DNA from: Pseudarthrobacter oxydans
GTDB lineage: Bacteria > Actinomycetota > Actinomycetes > Actinomycetales > Micrococcaceae
Assembly (NCBI RefSeq): GCF_034258515.1
Contig: NZ_CP139438.1
Span: forward strand, 2,418,001 to 2,482,000
Direction of reading: 5' to 3'
Length of the DNA stretch: 64,000 nt
Made by a program: the position numbers and the translations under genes. This document shows positions 8,051-16,637 of the stretch, one piece after another. Within the stretch, counting starts at the first letter, position 1, and the number at the start of each line of letters is the position of its first letter. The notes below the pieces were generated by a model that had not been told where the DNA came from, ran no database searches, and worked only from the letters and a program-made list of their open reading frames with translations.

Positions 8051-8550
8051 GCCCCAAGCCGTTCACGCAGGCCGGGCCACGATGCCCCGAAGCCCGGGTG
8101 CAGTTCGAGGCAGTCCACATCGGCCACCGGCACCCACCGCAGTTCGAGGCTTTCGGGATCACTGATCACCGGATCAAAGGGCTCCCTGACCAGTACCACC
8201 ACCGTGGTGTAGGACCAATAACCCACGTCAAAGAAGGACGTGAAGAGAAGGTCGACATTGCCGGCGGGTACGGCAGCTTCCTCGAAGGCTTCCCGGAGCG
8301 CGCCTGTGACGGGCTCCTCGCCATGATGGAGCGCCCCTCCGGGCAGGCCCCACGTCCCCCCGTTGTGGCTCCAGACAGCACGGTGCTGCAGCAGCACGCC
8401 TTTGTCCGGATCGTACGCCAGCACTCCGGCTGCACCGAACCGCCCCCAGTAGCGGCCGCGGTCCCCTTCGACCCAGGCGTCGCCCGGGTCCCGGGGACCG
8501 GTGCGGACGGGCGGGGCTGAGGACGCAGTGGAAACCGAAAAGTGATCCAT
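8047..8550 (-). CDS. Nudix hydrolase
   Basis: The 167-residue protein has a complete Nudix box, GxxxxxE...REAFEEAAV, starting at GGALHHGEE about residue 75, after WGLPGG. It hydrolyses nucleoside-diphosphate-linked substrates with Mg2+ bound by the box glutamates; the specific substrate is unknown. ATG 8550 (MDHFSVSTA) gives a short variable leader; an in-frame upstream start at 8586 is less likely. Confidence 0.9.
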   Translation of the reverse strand: MDHFSVSTASSAPPVRTGPRDPGDAWVEGDRGRYWGRFGAAGVLAYDPDKGVLLQHRAVWSHNGGTWGLPGGALHHGEEPVTGALREAFEEAAVPAGNVDLLFTSFFDVGYWSYTTVVVLVREPFDPVISDPESLELRWVPVADVDCLELHPGFGASWPGLRERLGA

Positions 8551-8605
8551 CGTTCCAGTCTGACAGGTGCCGTGGACGGGGTGCACCTGCCGTGCCGAAT
8601 GTCAG

Positions 8606-8803
8606 TCAGGCCTGGTTCGCGTGGCCGCGTTCGACGGCGAAATCACCGCCGGGGTACATGATGGTTTCGTGTCCGTCATCAAAGCGGACGAGGTAGGGCG
8701 GCGTCCCGCCCTGGCCCCGCACCTCCAGGATCACCCCGTGCCGGTCTGTGGCCCCAACGGTCCTTCCATGGACGATGATGCGGTCGCCTTGCGTTGCCTC
8801 CAT
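8606..8803 (-). CDS. DUF1918 family small protein
   Basis: This 65-residue protein begins MEATQGDRIIVHGRTVG and contains DRHGVILEVRG, PPYLVRFDDGHE and a MYPGGDF ending. This matches the DUF1918 barrel found in many actinobacteria. ATG 8803 follows GGGAGGTG with good spacing. Function is unknown; the fold resembles small beta-barrel nucleic-acid or protein-binding domains. Confidence 0.85.
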   Translation of the reverse strand: MEATQGDRIIVHGRTVGATDRHGVILEVRGQGGTPPYLVRFDDGHETIMYPGGDFAVERGHANQA

Positions 8804-8933
8804 GGCAATCACCTCCCAGCCCAAGAGTACGACTGCCTACCCGGCGGGGAAAGGGCGAAGGAGAAAGTGCGGAGGGAAACGGGGGCATGGCGGCGAGGTG
8901 GGGAAAGAGCCGCGCCATGGCAGGATTTTGACC

Positions 8934-9440
8934 ATGCCGCTGCATCTTGTGCTGGTTGCCGATACCCATGTCCCGAAGCGCGCCCGGGCGCTCCCCGCAC
9001 AGCTGTGGTCCGCCGTCGAAAGCGCCGACATGGTGTTGCACGCCGGCGACTGGGTTGACGCGTCCCTCTTGGATGAGTTTGAACAGCGGAGCCGCTCGCT
9101 GCTGGGCGTCTACGGAAACAATGACGGGCCGCAGCTGCGCCGGCGGTTGCCGGAAGTTGCCACGGCCACGCTCGAGGGAGTCAACTTTGCGATGGTCCAC
9201 GAAACCGGCCAGGCAAAGGGACGTGAGGCACGCTGCGAAGCGCTGTACCCGGAGGCGGACGTCCTGGTCTTCGGGCATAGCCACATCCCGTGGGACACCA
9301 CCACCCCGCGCGGCCTGCGCCTGCTGAACCCGGGTTCACCCACCGACCGCCGCCGGCAGCCGGCCTGCACTTACATGACCGCCGTCGTGGACGCCGGCCG
9401 GCTGGCCGACGTCCGCCTGGTGGAGGTTTCCCGCGGCTGA
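8934..9440 (+). CDS. YfcE/MJ0936-type metallophosphoesterase
   Basis: The 168-residue protein has the calcineurin-like metal sites in order: VADTHVP (D-x-H), LHAGDW (GD), VYGNND (GNxD), MVHETG and FGHSHIPW (GHxH). These bind two metals for phosphodiester hydrolysis. PGSPTDRRRQP near the end is typical of the YfcE subgroup. ATG 8934 gives MPLHLVLVADTH, placing the first metal motif at the usual position. Confidence 0.9.
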   Translation: MPLHLVLVADTHVPKRARALPAQLWSAVESADMVLHAGDWVDASLLDEFEQRSRSLLGVYGNNDGPQLRRRLPEVATATLEGVNFAMVHETGQAKGREARCEALYPEADVLVFGHSHIPWDTTTPRGLRLLNPGSPTDRRRQPACTYMTAVVDAGRLADVRLVEVSRG

Positions 9441-9514
9441 CGGGAGGCGGGAAGGGACGGGGTCGACAGGGGCCGCGTACTGCCTGCGCCGGAACAGTAG
9501 ACGTGCTTGGCTTT

Positions 9515-9970
9515 TCAGTCCTGGTCCTGCTCCGCGAGCAGGGCGTCGGTGGCCTCGTCCGGCTGGCCGTCAAAGAACTGGGCAAGGACGGTCTTGAACA
9601 CTGTTTCGCCGGGCGCGGCGCGGAGGAACAGGGTCATGGACGAGTGCAGCTTCCTGGCATCGATGCCGCCCAGGATTTCCTCGGCAGTGCGCCCGGCGTG
9701 GTTGCTGAACGCCAGGGCGCACTCCAGGAGCCGCGGGCCCAGGACCTCGTGGTCCAGGTACGCCCGGGCTTCGGCCAGCGAAGTGATGGCATATTTCCGC
9801 GAGGTAGGGCTTTGCCCAAGGCCGGCGAGCTGCGGAAAGATGAACCACATCCAGTGGCCGGCCTTGTTGCCGAGCTGAAGCTCAGCCAAGGCCTGCCCGA
9901 AGGTCCCGCCCTCGCCTGCGCCGCTGTCCTGGGCTGACACGAAGCGTTTCAGGTCATAGGGATCGTTCAT
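9515..9970 (-). CDS. DUF1810 family protein
   Basis: The 151 residues match DUF1810 throughout: DLKRFVSAQD, ALAELQLGNKAGHWMWFIFPQ, GLGQSPTSRKYAI, AYLDHEVLGPRLLECA and LHSSMTLFLRAAP. The fold is helical and its function is not established. ATG 9970 lies inside the upstream AlkD-like gene (17-base overlap), so translation is probably coupled. An ORF extension beyond 9970 covers the neighbour and was rejected. Confidence 0.9.
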   Translation of the reverse strand: MNDPYDLKRFVSAQDSGAGEGGTFGQALAELQLGNKAGHWMWFIFPQLAGLGQSPTSRKYAITSLAEARAYLDHEVLGPRLLECALAFSNHAGRTAEEILGGIDARKLHSSMTLFLRAAPGETVFKTVLAQFFDGQPDEATDALLAEQDQD

Positions 9971-10523
9971 AGCTGTCTCCTTTGTGGGGGGCCTCAGTGC
10001 CCGACTGCTGCCCAATGCAGGCCGCAGCCCTGCGCAGCCGCCCGTCCGGGTCCTGGCTCCACCTGGCAAGGACCACACCTGCGCGCTGCCGGTCGCGTCC
10101 TGCCAGTCCAGCCAATAGCGGCAACACTACGTCGGACAGCAGGGGGTCCACCAACTCGGGGCTTTCCGCGGAACGAAGGAAGCCCTCGATCCGGGTCAGG
10201 TCGGAGTGCAGCAGGAGGCCGACCCTTGACTGCAGGAGCACCACGGCGGCCAGGCGCCGCTCAAAAACCGGCCTGCTGCCAGGTTTCGGCTGGCCCCACA
10301 GCCCGGACGCCAGCTGGAGCACGGCATCGTGGTCCAGCTCCTTGAACTTCCGCAGGGCGTCCCGGACCGTTCCCCGGACGGCGCCCACCGAAGAGCCGTA
10401 GGAGGACAGCACCCCGCCCAGCCGGGACTCGACGTCGTCCGCCCGGTACCAGGCGCCTTCATTCTGCAGGGTGCGGTCGATGAACGCCGCGGCGGCCGCC
10501 ACACAGTCGGTCCCGCCGTTCAT
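9954..10523 (-). CDS. AlkD-like HEAT-repeat protein (possible DNA alkylation repair)
   Basis: The 189-residue protein is all helical. The segment SRPVFERRLAAVVLLQSRVG, followed by LRSAESPELVDPLLSDVVLPLLAGL and RWSQDPDGRLRRAAA, resembles the HEAT-repeat scaffold of AlkD-type glycosylases, including the paired-repeat LARWSxDPxxxxRRAA. It is shorter than typical AlkD (about 230 residues), so the activity is uncertain. It overlaps the DksA-like gene upstream by 4 bases (ATGA) and DUF1810 downstream by 17. Confidence 0.6.
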   Translation of the reverse strand: MNGGTDCVAAAAAFIDRTLQNEGAWYRADDVESRLGGVLSSYGSSVGAVRGTVRDALRKFKELDHDAVLQLASGLWGQPKPGSRPVFERRLAAVVLLQSRVGLLLHSDLTRIEGFLRSAESPELVDPLLSDVVLPLLAGLAGRDRQRAGVVLARWSQDPDGRLRRAAACIGQQSGTEAPHKGDSYERSL

Positions 10524-10879
10524 CGGCCACGTCCCGCGGCTGCGTGCCGGATGCAGAACGGTGTCCAGGGCCTGGCCTCAAGCCTTCCCTCCGCGATAGG
10601 TTCTCCACAAACCGCACAGATGCCGTACGTGCCGGCAGCGATCCGGGCCAGGGCGGCCTCCACCTGGTCAAGGCCGGCGGTGCTTTGCTGCAGCAGGGCA
10701 GCTGCCTGGGACAGCTCGAAGGCAATGGTGGAACCCTCGGGATCGTGTTCGTCGTCGACGTTCGAATCCTGGCGCGCAGAGTTTGCCGAGGCAATGTCGG
10801 CGCGGAGCGACGGGAGCAGTGCCACCTTCCGCTTCCGCTCCTCCTCGAGGAGGACGCGGAATCTTTCGAAATCAGGCAT
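10520..10879 (-). CDS. TraR/DksA family zinc-finger protein
   Basis: The 119-residue protein has the DksA plan: an N-terminal coiled coil (residues 1-80, with LLEEERKRKVALL and DQVEAALARI), then AAGTYGICAVCGEPIAEGRLEA, and FCIRH. The zinc ligands read Cys-Cys...Cys-His rather than four Cys. DksA-like proteins bind RNA polymerase through the secondary channel; DEHDPEGST in the coiled coil could form the acidic tip. It heads a tight three-gene run with the AlkD-like and DUF1810 genes. Confidence 0.85.
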   Translation of the reverse strand: MPDFERFRVLLEEERKRKVALLPSLRADIASANSARQDSNVDDEHDPEGSTIAFELSQAAALLQQSTAGLDQVEAALARIAAGTYGICAVCGEPIAEGRLEARPWTPFCIRHAAAGRGR

Positions 10880-10899
10880 GGGAAAAGCCTAGCGCGGTG

Positions 10900-12240
10900 T
10901 CAGTACCAATTCCTGGCCACGGAGTGGTTCCAGGCCGAGCAGGGGGAACCGTACCGCTCGCGGATATAGCCAAGGCCCCACTCGATCTGTGTCCGGTAAT
11001 TGGTCAGCCAATCGCTGCCGGCGCTGGAATACTTGCCCGGCGGCAGCGCCTGCGGGATGCCGTAGGCACCGGAGTACGGGTTGGTGGCCGTTGTCAGCCA
11101 GTTCGATTCCTTGGTCCAAAGCCGGGCAAGGCAGAGGAACTGGTCCGATCCCCAGCCATAGGCCCCCAGCCTGCCCGAGGCGTAGCTTTTGGCACCGGCA
11201 GGATCGTTGACCGCACCCGCAGGAGCAGAGGGAATTACGACGGCGGGCGGGCTGGGCGGCGCGGCAGGCGCCGGAGCGGGGACAGGCGGAGCAGGATCCG
11301 CCGGCGCAGGGTTGCCGGCCGGAGGATTTTCAGGTGCCAGATCGGCAGGAGCCGGACGCACGGGGGCGGGAGCAGCAGATGGCTGCGCCTTTGCCGCCGC
11401 GGCGGCTGCGGCAGCCCGTCGTCGTGCCTCTTCTCCGGCCGCGGCCCTTTTCGCCTCCTGCGCTGCTTCATAAGCGGCCAGAGCCGCCTGTCCACGCCGG
11501 AATTCACCCTCAACCGCCGCCGTCGTGCCCTTCAGGGACGCCAACTGCTCGGTCAGCTCCCGGTTGCGCTGCTGTTCTTCCGTAAGCTGGCGTGCCATGG
11601 CTTCCTGGGCCGATCGGGCCGCCGCAAGCTTTTCCGCCGCCTCGCCGGACAGCCGTTCACGCTCGGCCCGGGCGGCTTTCTCCTGATCGGCCAGTGAAGC
11701 CGTGACTTTCCCCGCGGCGGCTGCCTTGTCCACAAGGCCCGCCGTTTTGCCGCCCACCAGATGCACCACGTTGAGCCCGTGGACATTGTTGTTCCCGATC
11801 GCATCAAGGGCCACGAAGAACCCCATGTTCGTACCGCCCGTTTTGTAGGACTGGGCGGCCAGGGCTCCGATGTCCTTCCTGTGGCGGATGAGTTCGGCTT
11901 TGGCGGTCCCGGCCTGTTCCGCCAGCGACTCCACTCGGGCAGTGGATGCTGCCAACGCGGCATCAGCCGCTGCAGACTCAGCGGCTGACGCCACCGCCGC
12001 GTTGCCCAAGGCCTCCGACTGCGCCTGCAGCCCGTCCAACAGGCCTGCGATCATACCGATCTCTTTTTCCGTGCCGGCCTCGGTCAGCTTGGCCCGCTCC
12101 ACGTCCTCCCACGAGGGGTAGCCACCAGGCGGAACGCCCTCGGCCGCGCCGGCCGGAGTCAGCCAAACGCTGCCGGCGAGGGCGGCGGCCAGCAGTATCC
12201 CGGGCAGGCGGTGCCGGGCATTTAGAACGGAACGGGACAT
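10900..12240 (-). CDS. Secreted coiled-coil cell-wall hydrolase (transglycosylase-like C-terminus)
   Basis: A signal peptide spans residues 1-32 (RLPGILLAAALAGSVWL, cleavage near PAGA-AEG). Residues 40-290 are an Ala/Glu-rich coiled coil like that of NlpC- and M23-associated spacers. A Pro/Ala linker covers about 290-345. The last 90 residues (FLCLARLWTKESNWLTTATN, AYGIPQALPPGK, QIEWGLGYIRERYG) match the lysozyme-like transglycosylase domain, with Glu in WTKESNW as likely acid. I use ATG 12240; TTG 12264 is an alternative start. It acts in the cell wall. Confidence 0.85.
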   Translation of the reverse strand: MSRSVLNARHRLPGILLAAALAGSVWLTPAGAAEGVPPGGYPSWEDVERAKLTEAGTEKEIGMIAGLLDGLQAQSEALGNAAVASAAESAAADAALAASTARVESLAEQAGTAKAELIRHRKDIGALAAQSYKTGGTNMGFFVALDAIGNNNVHGLNVVHLVGGKTAGLVDKAAAAGKVTASLADQEKAARAERERLSGEAAEKLAAARSAQEAMARQLTEEQQRNRELTEQLASLKGTTAAVEGEFRRGQAALAAYEAAQEAKRAAAGEEARRRAAAAAAAAKAQPSAAPAPVRPAPADLAPENPPAGNPAPADPAPPVPAPAPAAPPSPPAVVIPSAPAGAVNDPAGAKSYASGRLGAYGWGSDQFLCLARLWTKESNWLTTATNPYSGAYGIPQALPPGKYSSAGSDWLTNYRTQIEWGLGYIRERYGSPCSAWNHSVARNWY

Positions 12241-12512
12241 AGTTCGGAAGCTTACCGGCTTCAACCTTCACTTCAAGGATGAGGGGCCTGCATCGTTATA
12301 CAGCAGAGACAAGCCATCGACTTTCCACGGTGAAAGCCTGAGCGTGCGCGCAGTGCCCGCGACCCAGAGTCGATTCGTTTGCATAAACCGAGAGGAGAAC
12401 CTCGCATGTTACCCAAACGTGACAATCGGCGCCGGGGCGGGTTATGGTCTTAAGGTGTCCCTCCCAGACGGGACATTCCCCTCAGCTTGCCGAGCCCTGC
12501 CGCTGAACCGGG

Positions 12513-12680
12513 AACCATCGCTATCCAGCTGGCAGGGACGGGGGAACCAAGTTTCCACGGCCTCTCAAGAGGCCTTGGGGTTAAGTCGCTGGCGCCTCCG
12601 TTCCTTTCGGAGTTGCTCCCGGCCGGGTATCTCCAGCCCGAACCCGACAGCTCACCCCGCAGGCATGGGAGAGGCGATCA
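12513..12680 (+). ncRNA. ydaO/yuaA-type c-di-AMP riboswitch
   Basis: Conserved blocks of the class are visible in order: GGGGAACCAAGTTT, then a hairpin (GGCCTC/GAGGCC), GGGGTTAAGTCGC, a second hairpin (CTCCG/CGGAG), GGGTATCTCCAGCCCGAACC, CGACAGCTCACCCCGCAGG and CATGGGAGAGG. A closing helix forms from ATCGC at 12517 and GCGAT at 12674. These riboswitches typically precede LysM/NlpC and Rpf cell-wall genes in actinobacteria, as here. The predicted ribosome site GGGAGAGG (12667-12674) lies within the aptamer's 3' strand. Confidence 0.93.
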
Positions 12681-12683
12681 ACT

Positions 12684-13517
12684 GTGTCAAAAATTTCCAC
12701 CACCGCCCGTCATCGCGCAACTCCGGCCCGCTCCATCATCCTGGAAGGACTGGCTGTTTCGGCCAAGTCCCAAGCCAGGACCCTGGGCCGTCCGGCGCTC
12801 GCCGTCGCAGCCGCATCCGGCATTGCCTTCGGCGTCGGAGCCCCGGCGCACGCCGGTGTGACAGGTCCGGACACCACTGAGACCACTAACATCCAGGCCT
12901 CCGCCGCCCCGGCAGCAGCAGTTGCAGCCCCCGCCGCCGCGGCCGGAACCGTCCATACGGTTGTATCCGGCGACACGCTTGGCGCCATCTCGGCCGCTTA
13001 CGGCGTGGCCCTGGGCGATGTCCTGGCAGCCAACGGGCTTTCAATCTCCGCGGTTATCTACCCCGGCGACCAGATCCAGATCCCGGGTGCAGGCTACGCC
13101 CCGGCAGCTCCGGCCGCCGCACCCGCCCCGGCACCCGTCCAGACCGCCGCTGCCACGGCACCGGCGAACACGGGGATGAACCTGTCCTACGCCTCTGCCA
13201 GCACCGGCACGGGCACCGGAGCAGCAATTCTCGCCTCGGCTTACAGCCAGGTGGGCGTCGGCCAGGACTGCACCGCGATGGTGGAGAACGCCCTGCGTTC
13301 CGTTGGCCTGAGCGTCGGCGACCTGGCTCCCACCCAGTTCTTCCAGTACGGCACTGTTGTGGGTTCCCCCGCTCCCGGTGACCTCGTGATCACGGCCGGC
13401 CACGTGGGCGTTTACGCCGGCGACGGCCAGGTTGTCAGCGGCGGCGTGAACGGTTACAGCACCGAAGTCCACTCCATCAGCTGGCTGAGCGGCGCTTCCT
13501 TCGTCCGCGTAGCGTAA
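12684..13517 (+). CDS. LysM-NlpC/P60-like secreted cell-wall hydrolase
   Basis: The 277-residue protein starts at GTG 12684. An extended signal region ends near APAHAG (residue 55), followed by an Ala/Pro linker. A LysM domain follows (HTVVSGDTLGAISAAYGV to YPGDQIQIPG, about 90-132). After another Ala/Pro linker, the C-terminal domain has GQDCTAMVENAL with the nucleophile Cys, GDLVITAGHVGVYAGDGQ with the His, and VVSGG. This arrangement fits a P60/CHAP peptidoglycan peptidase. The c-di-AMP riboswitch ties it to turgor and cell-wall control. Confidence 0.92.
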   Translation: MSKISTTARHRATPARSIILEGLAVSAKSQARTLGRPALAVAAASGIAFGVGAPAHAGVTGPDTTETTNIQASAAPAAAVAAPAAAAGTVHTVVSGDTLGAISAAYGVALGDVLAANGLSISAVIYPGDQIQIPGAGYAPAAPAAAPAPAPVQTAAATAPANTGMNLSYASASTGTGTGAAILASAYSQVGVGQDCTAMVENALRSVGLSVGDLAPTQFFQYGTVVGSPAPGDLVITAGHVGVYAGDGQVVSGGVNGYSTEVHSISWLSGASFVRVA

Positions 13518-13574
13518 CCAACGGCGACGGGGCAGTCCGCTCGCAGCGGGGCAGTCCCACCCTGTGGAAGGGGC

Positions 13575-13617
13575 TGGAAGGGGCGGCAGCCGGGTTTACC
13601 GGCTGCCGCCCCTTCCA
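13575..13617. terminator. Strong hairpin between convergent genes
   Basis: A 19-bp perfect stem (13575-13593 with 13599-13617) holds GGGGCGGCAGCCGG and its complement around a 5-base loop. No U-tract follows. It lies 57 bases after the LysM gene stop and 47 before the SelO stop, so it can terminate both strands. Confidence 0.8.
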
Positions 13618-13664
13618 CGTTCTTAAGGGTCCTTGGGGCTCCCTTGGCTCCGCTGGAATTACGG

Positions 13665-15140
13665 CTAGGTGCCGCAGAAGGTCCGGTATTTGCCGAAGTC
13701 CTCCGGCGGTCCTTCCGTGTAGCGTTCCAGCCCCGGACGCTCCTGGAACGGGGACCGGACAACCTCAAGGAGGCGGTTAAACGGGTCAAGATCGCCCTCG
13801 GTGGCAGCGGCCAGTGCTTCCTCCACCAGGTGGTTCCTGGGGATGTACGCGGGGTTCACGCTGTCCATGAGTTCGGCGTCGGGCTTCAGCGCGGCCCAGC
13901 GTCCGGCCCAGGCATCGAAAGTCCCCAGGTCCGGCACCATGCCGCGGGCAGGCCTGGAGTTGCCCCGGGCGGCCTGTCCAAGGTTCCGGAAGAATTGCGT
14001 GTAGTCAACGGGTCCGTCCTTCAGCAGGCCGATCACGCCATCCACAAGGTCCGAGGCTTCGTCACGTTCCGGGCCTGCCGCAGGGCCGGCAGGCACGCCG
14101 AGCTTGGCCTTCATGCCCTCGAACCAGGCATCACTGTACCGGCCGCGGAACGTGCCTAGGGCCTCCACCGCGGGGCCGACAGCCTGTTCCTGGTCTTCGT
14201 TGAAGAGCGGCAGCATGGCCTCAGCGAGCCGGGCCAGGTTCCACTCGGCTACCACGGGCTGGTTCGCGTAGGCATAGCGGCCGCCTACATCGATGGAGCT
14301 ATACACGGCGGCGGGATCAAACGCGTCCATGAATGCGCAGGGCCCGTAGTCGATGGTTTCCCCGGAGATGGTCATGTTGTCCGTGTTCATGACCCCGTGC
14401 ACGAAGCCCACCAGCATCCACTTGGCCACGAGCTCCGCCTGGGCGGCGACCACTGCTTCAAACAGCGCCAGGTAGGGCTGTTCGGACCGGGCTGCAGCCG
14501 GATAGTGCCTGCTGATGGCGTGGTCCGCCAGCCGGCGCAGCAGGTCCATGTTCTCCGTGGCCCGGGCGTATTGGAAGCTGCCCACGCGGAGGTGGCTGCT
14601 GGCCACACGGGCCAGGACGGCGCCCGGCAGCATCGTGTCCCGGCGCACCGGCCGCCCGGTGGCTACGACGGCCAGGGCCCGCGTGGTGGGAATGTTCAGG
14701 GCGTGCATGGCCTCGCTCACAAGGTACTCCCGCAGCATCGGGCCGATGACGGCCCGGCCGTCGCCCGCGCGGGCGAAAGGTGTACGGCCGGAACCCTTCA
14801 GGTGCACATCCCGCAAGCGCCCGCCGTCGGCAACTATTTCGCCCAGCAGCAGCGCGCGGCCGTCGCCGAGCAGCGGTGAGTAGCCACCGAACTGGTGCCC
14901 GGCGTACGCCTGGGCTACGGGGGTCGCACCCGGGGGGAGGTAGTTGCCCAGCAGGAGGCGCACGCCTTCCGGCGTCCGCAGGTAGTCGGGTGCCAGCCCC
15001 AGCTCGGTCGCCAGCGCGTCGTTAAGGACCAAGAGTTCAGGCTCCGGCGCTTCCTCCGCCTGCCACGGAACGGCCAGCTCCGCCAGTTCACGGGCAAAGC
15101 GGCCCTCGAAGACGACAGTTGATTCTGCTGCAGCAGTCAT
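13665..15140 (-). CDS. selO: SelO family protein adenylyltransferase (YdiU)
   Basis: The 491-residue pseudokinase-fold enzyme AMPylates proteins with a flipped ATP. Visible landmarks are [59 protein letters not shown], and the catalytic [20 protein letters not shown] (metal Asn/Asp). The C-terminus KYRTFCGT ends with Cys, not selenocysteine. It starts four bases inside the RNase Z gene (ATGA overlap), suggesting coupled translation. Confidence 0.93.
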   Translation of the reverse strand: MTAAAESTVVFEGRFARELAELAVPWQAEEAPEPELLVLNDALATELGLAPDYLRTPEGVRLLLGNYLPPGATPVAQAYAGHQFGGYSPLLGDGRALLLGEIVADGGRLRDVHLKGSGRTPFARAGDGRAVIGPMLREYLVSEAMHALNIPTTRALAVVATGRPVRRDTMLPGAVLARVASSHLRVGSFQYARATENMDLLRRLADHAISRHYPAAARSEQPYLALFEAVVAAQAELVAKWMLVGFVHGVMNTDNMTISGETIDYGPCAFMDAFDPAAVYSSIDVGGRYAYANQPVVAEWNLARLAEAMLPLFNEDQEQAVGPAVEALGTFRGRYSDAWFEGMKAKLGVPAGPAAGPERDEASDLVDGVIGLLKDGPVDYTQFFRNLGQAARGNSRPARGMVPDLGTFDAWAGRWAALKPDAELMDSVNPAYIPRNHLVEEALAAATEGDLDPFNRLLEVVRSPFQERPGLERYTEGPPEDFGKYRTFCGT

Positions 15141-16168
15141 GGGTTAACCCTATCGCCGTCGCTTGTCCGGCCGTTGATGAGCTCATCGGTGACCTCCCCG
15201 GCTCGAGGAATGGCATGGCCTGGCAGAGCGGTCCGTTCAGGTGCAGTGGACCGTTCCGGTGCCGTGACGCCATGCCCCGGCCAGCGGCGCCGCCGGGGCA
15301 TGGGGACGCGTTGCAGGTCCTGCGCGGCGATGACGTCAGTATCCGCCGCACGGGCCCTGGCCTGGACCGCGAGCGGCGCGGCGTCCTCGCCGTACCGTGA
15401 GGAGAAGTGCGTCAGCACGAGGGTTCGGGCGGCTGCCCCCGCTGCCAGTTCCCCTGCCTGCCCGGCGGTGAGGTGACGGTACTGGCGCGCCAGCCCGCCG
15501 TCGTCATCGCTGAAGGTGGACTCCGCAACGAGGAGGTCGACGCCGTCGGCCAGCTCCTCGGCGCCCTCGCAGGGCGCCGTGTCCATTACGAAAGCGAAGC
15601 GCTGGCCGGGCCGCGGAATGCTGACATCATCGAGGCGGACGCCCGCAAGGCTGCCTTCATGCTGCAGGCGCCCGATCGCGGGGCCCGATATTCCTGCCGC
15701 GGCAAGGCGTTCAGGCAGCAGCGTGCGGCCGTCCGGTTCCACCAGCCGGTAGCCGTAGGTCTCAATGCGGTGCTTCAGCGGCCGGACGTCAAGGCCTTCG
15801 GCCACCGTCCCGCTTCCGCCGTGGGGGCGAAGCCTGAGGTCGATTCCCGGTGAACTGACAGACACGAGGGCGCGCACCACGTCTTCCCCGGATAACGGGT
15901 AGTGAAGATGGATAGGGTGCGCCACCCCGTCCAGGGCCATCCGCGACAACACCCCCGGCAGACCAAAACAATGGTCTCCGTGGACGTGGGTGAGGCAAAT
16001 GCGGGTTATCTGGCTCGCCGGGATCCCCGCGTGGATCATTTGGCGCTGCGTGCCCTCGCCCGGGTCAAAGAGGAAACCTTCCCCGTCCCAGCGGAGCAGG
16101 TAGCCGTTGTGGTTCCTGGTCCGGGTGGGGACCTGGGAGGCCGTACCGAGGATGGTGAGGTCGCGCAT
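15137..16168 (-). CDS. rnz: Ribonuclease Z
   Basis: The 343-residue protein has the metallo-beta-lactamase tRNase Z core: [46 protein letters not shown] (metal motif), DTAPCEGA and LVAESTF, and [11 protein letters not shown]. It trims tRNA 3' ends. ATG 16168 is preferred to an upstream TTG. The last roughly 55 residues after [11 protein letters not shown] are a basic, Pro/Arg/Thr-rich extension beyond the normal end. Its stop overlaps the selO start. Confidence 0.92.
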   Translation of the reverse strand: MRDLTILGTASQVPTRTRNHNGYLLRWDGEGFLFDPGEGTQRQMIHAGIPASQITRICLTHVHGDHCFGLPGVLSRMALDGVAHPIHLHYPLSGEDVVRALVSVSSPGIDLRLRPHGGSGTVAEGLDVRPLKHRIETYGYRLVEPDGRTLLPERLAAAGISGPAIGRLQHEGSLAGVRLDDVSIPRPGQRFAFVMDTAPCEGAEELADGVDLLVAESTFSDDDGGLARQYRHLTAGQAGELAAGAAARTLVLTHFSSRYGEDAAPLAVQARARAADTDVIAAQDLQRVPMPRRRRWPGHGVTAPERSTAPERTALPGHAIPRAGEVTDELINGRTSDGDRVNP

Positions 16169-16180
16169 GGCGGTGGGTGC

Positions 16181-16219
16181 CAAAAAGCAGGCTCCGGAGG
16201 AGTCCGGGACCTGCTTTTG
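16181..16219 (-). terminator. Rho-independent-like terminator
   Basis: On the minus strand AAAAGCAGG pairs with CCTGCTTTT (9 bp) and is followed by a run of U. It lies 17 bases after the stop of the 60-residue gene and just upstream of the rnz start. Confidence 0.6.
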
Positions 16220-16235
16220 TGGTTGCCGGGTCGGC

Positions 16236-16418
16236 TTAGCGCCGCCGGAGCATTCCCATGATTTTGCCGGTCACGCCACCGGTCCGGGCTCCTGCGGGGC
16301 CCGTCGTGCCAGGTGCCCGGCCCGTGGCATTCAGTCCGGTCCGGCGCGTTGTTCCGGCGGTCCCGGTCCTGCCGGAGAATCGTCCAGCGGCATTCCTGAT
16401 CATGCTTCCCAAGTTCAT
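16236..16418 (-). CDS. Small conserved-looking hypothetical protein, 60 aa
   Basis: ATG 16418 follows an excellent AAGGAG at 6 bases. The protein is very basic, Gly/Thr/Arg-rich, with a hydrophobic-basic start (MNLGSMIRNAAGRF) and end (GKIMGMLRRR). I do not recognise it. The strong ribosome site and following terminator support a real gene. Confidence 0.6.
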   Translation of the reverse strand: MNLGSMIRNAAGRFSGRTGTAGTTRRTGLNATGRAPGTTGPAGARTGGVTGKIMGMLRRR

Positions 16419-16637
16419 GTGAAACTCCTTCAGTATTGATCCTGCCAACCGATATTCATCAGCCTGCTTATGATTTTAGCGTAGTTCGGCTGCAACTAGG
16501 GGAAGCAGCAGAAGTTCCCCCTGCATTTGGCCCGATAAGCGCAGGAGCCCCGATCCGTTCTGCTGGCTGGCCGAAGTCCGGTAAGGGACACCATTGCCGA
16601 ACATTTCACCGGAAGCGTCCAGGTCCGTTCCGACGGC

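Noticed and set aside
13041..13472. 143-codon minus-strand frame within the LysM gene
   Set aside because: Antisense shadow inside a clear secreted hydrolase.
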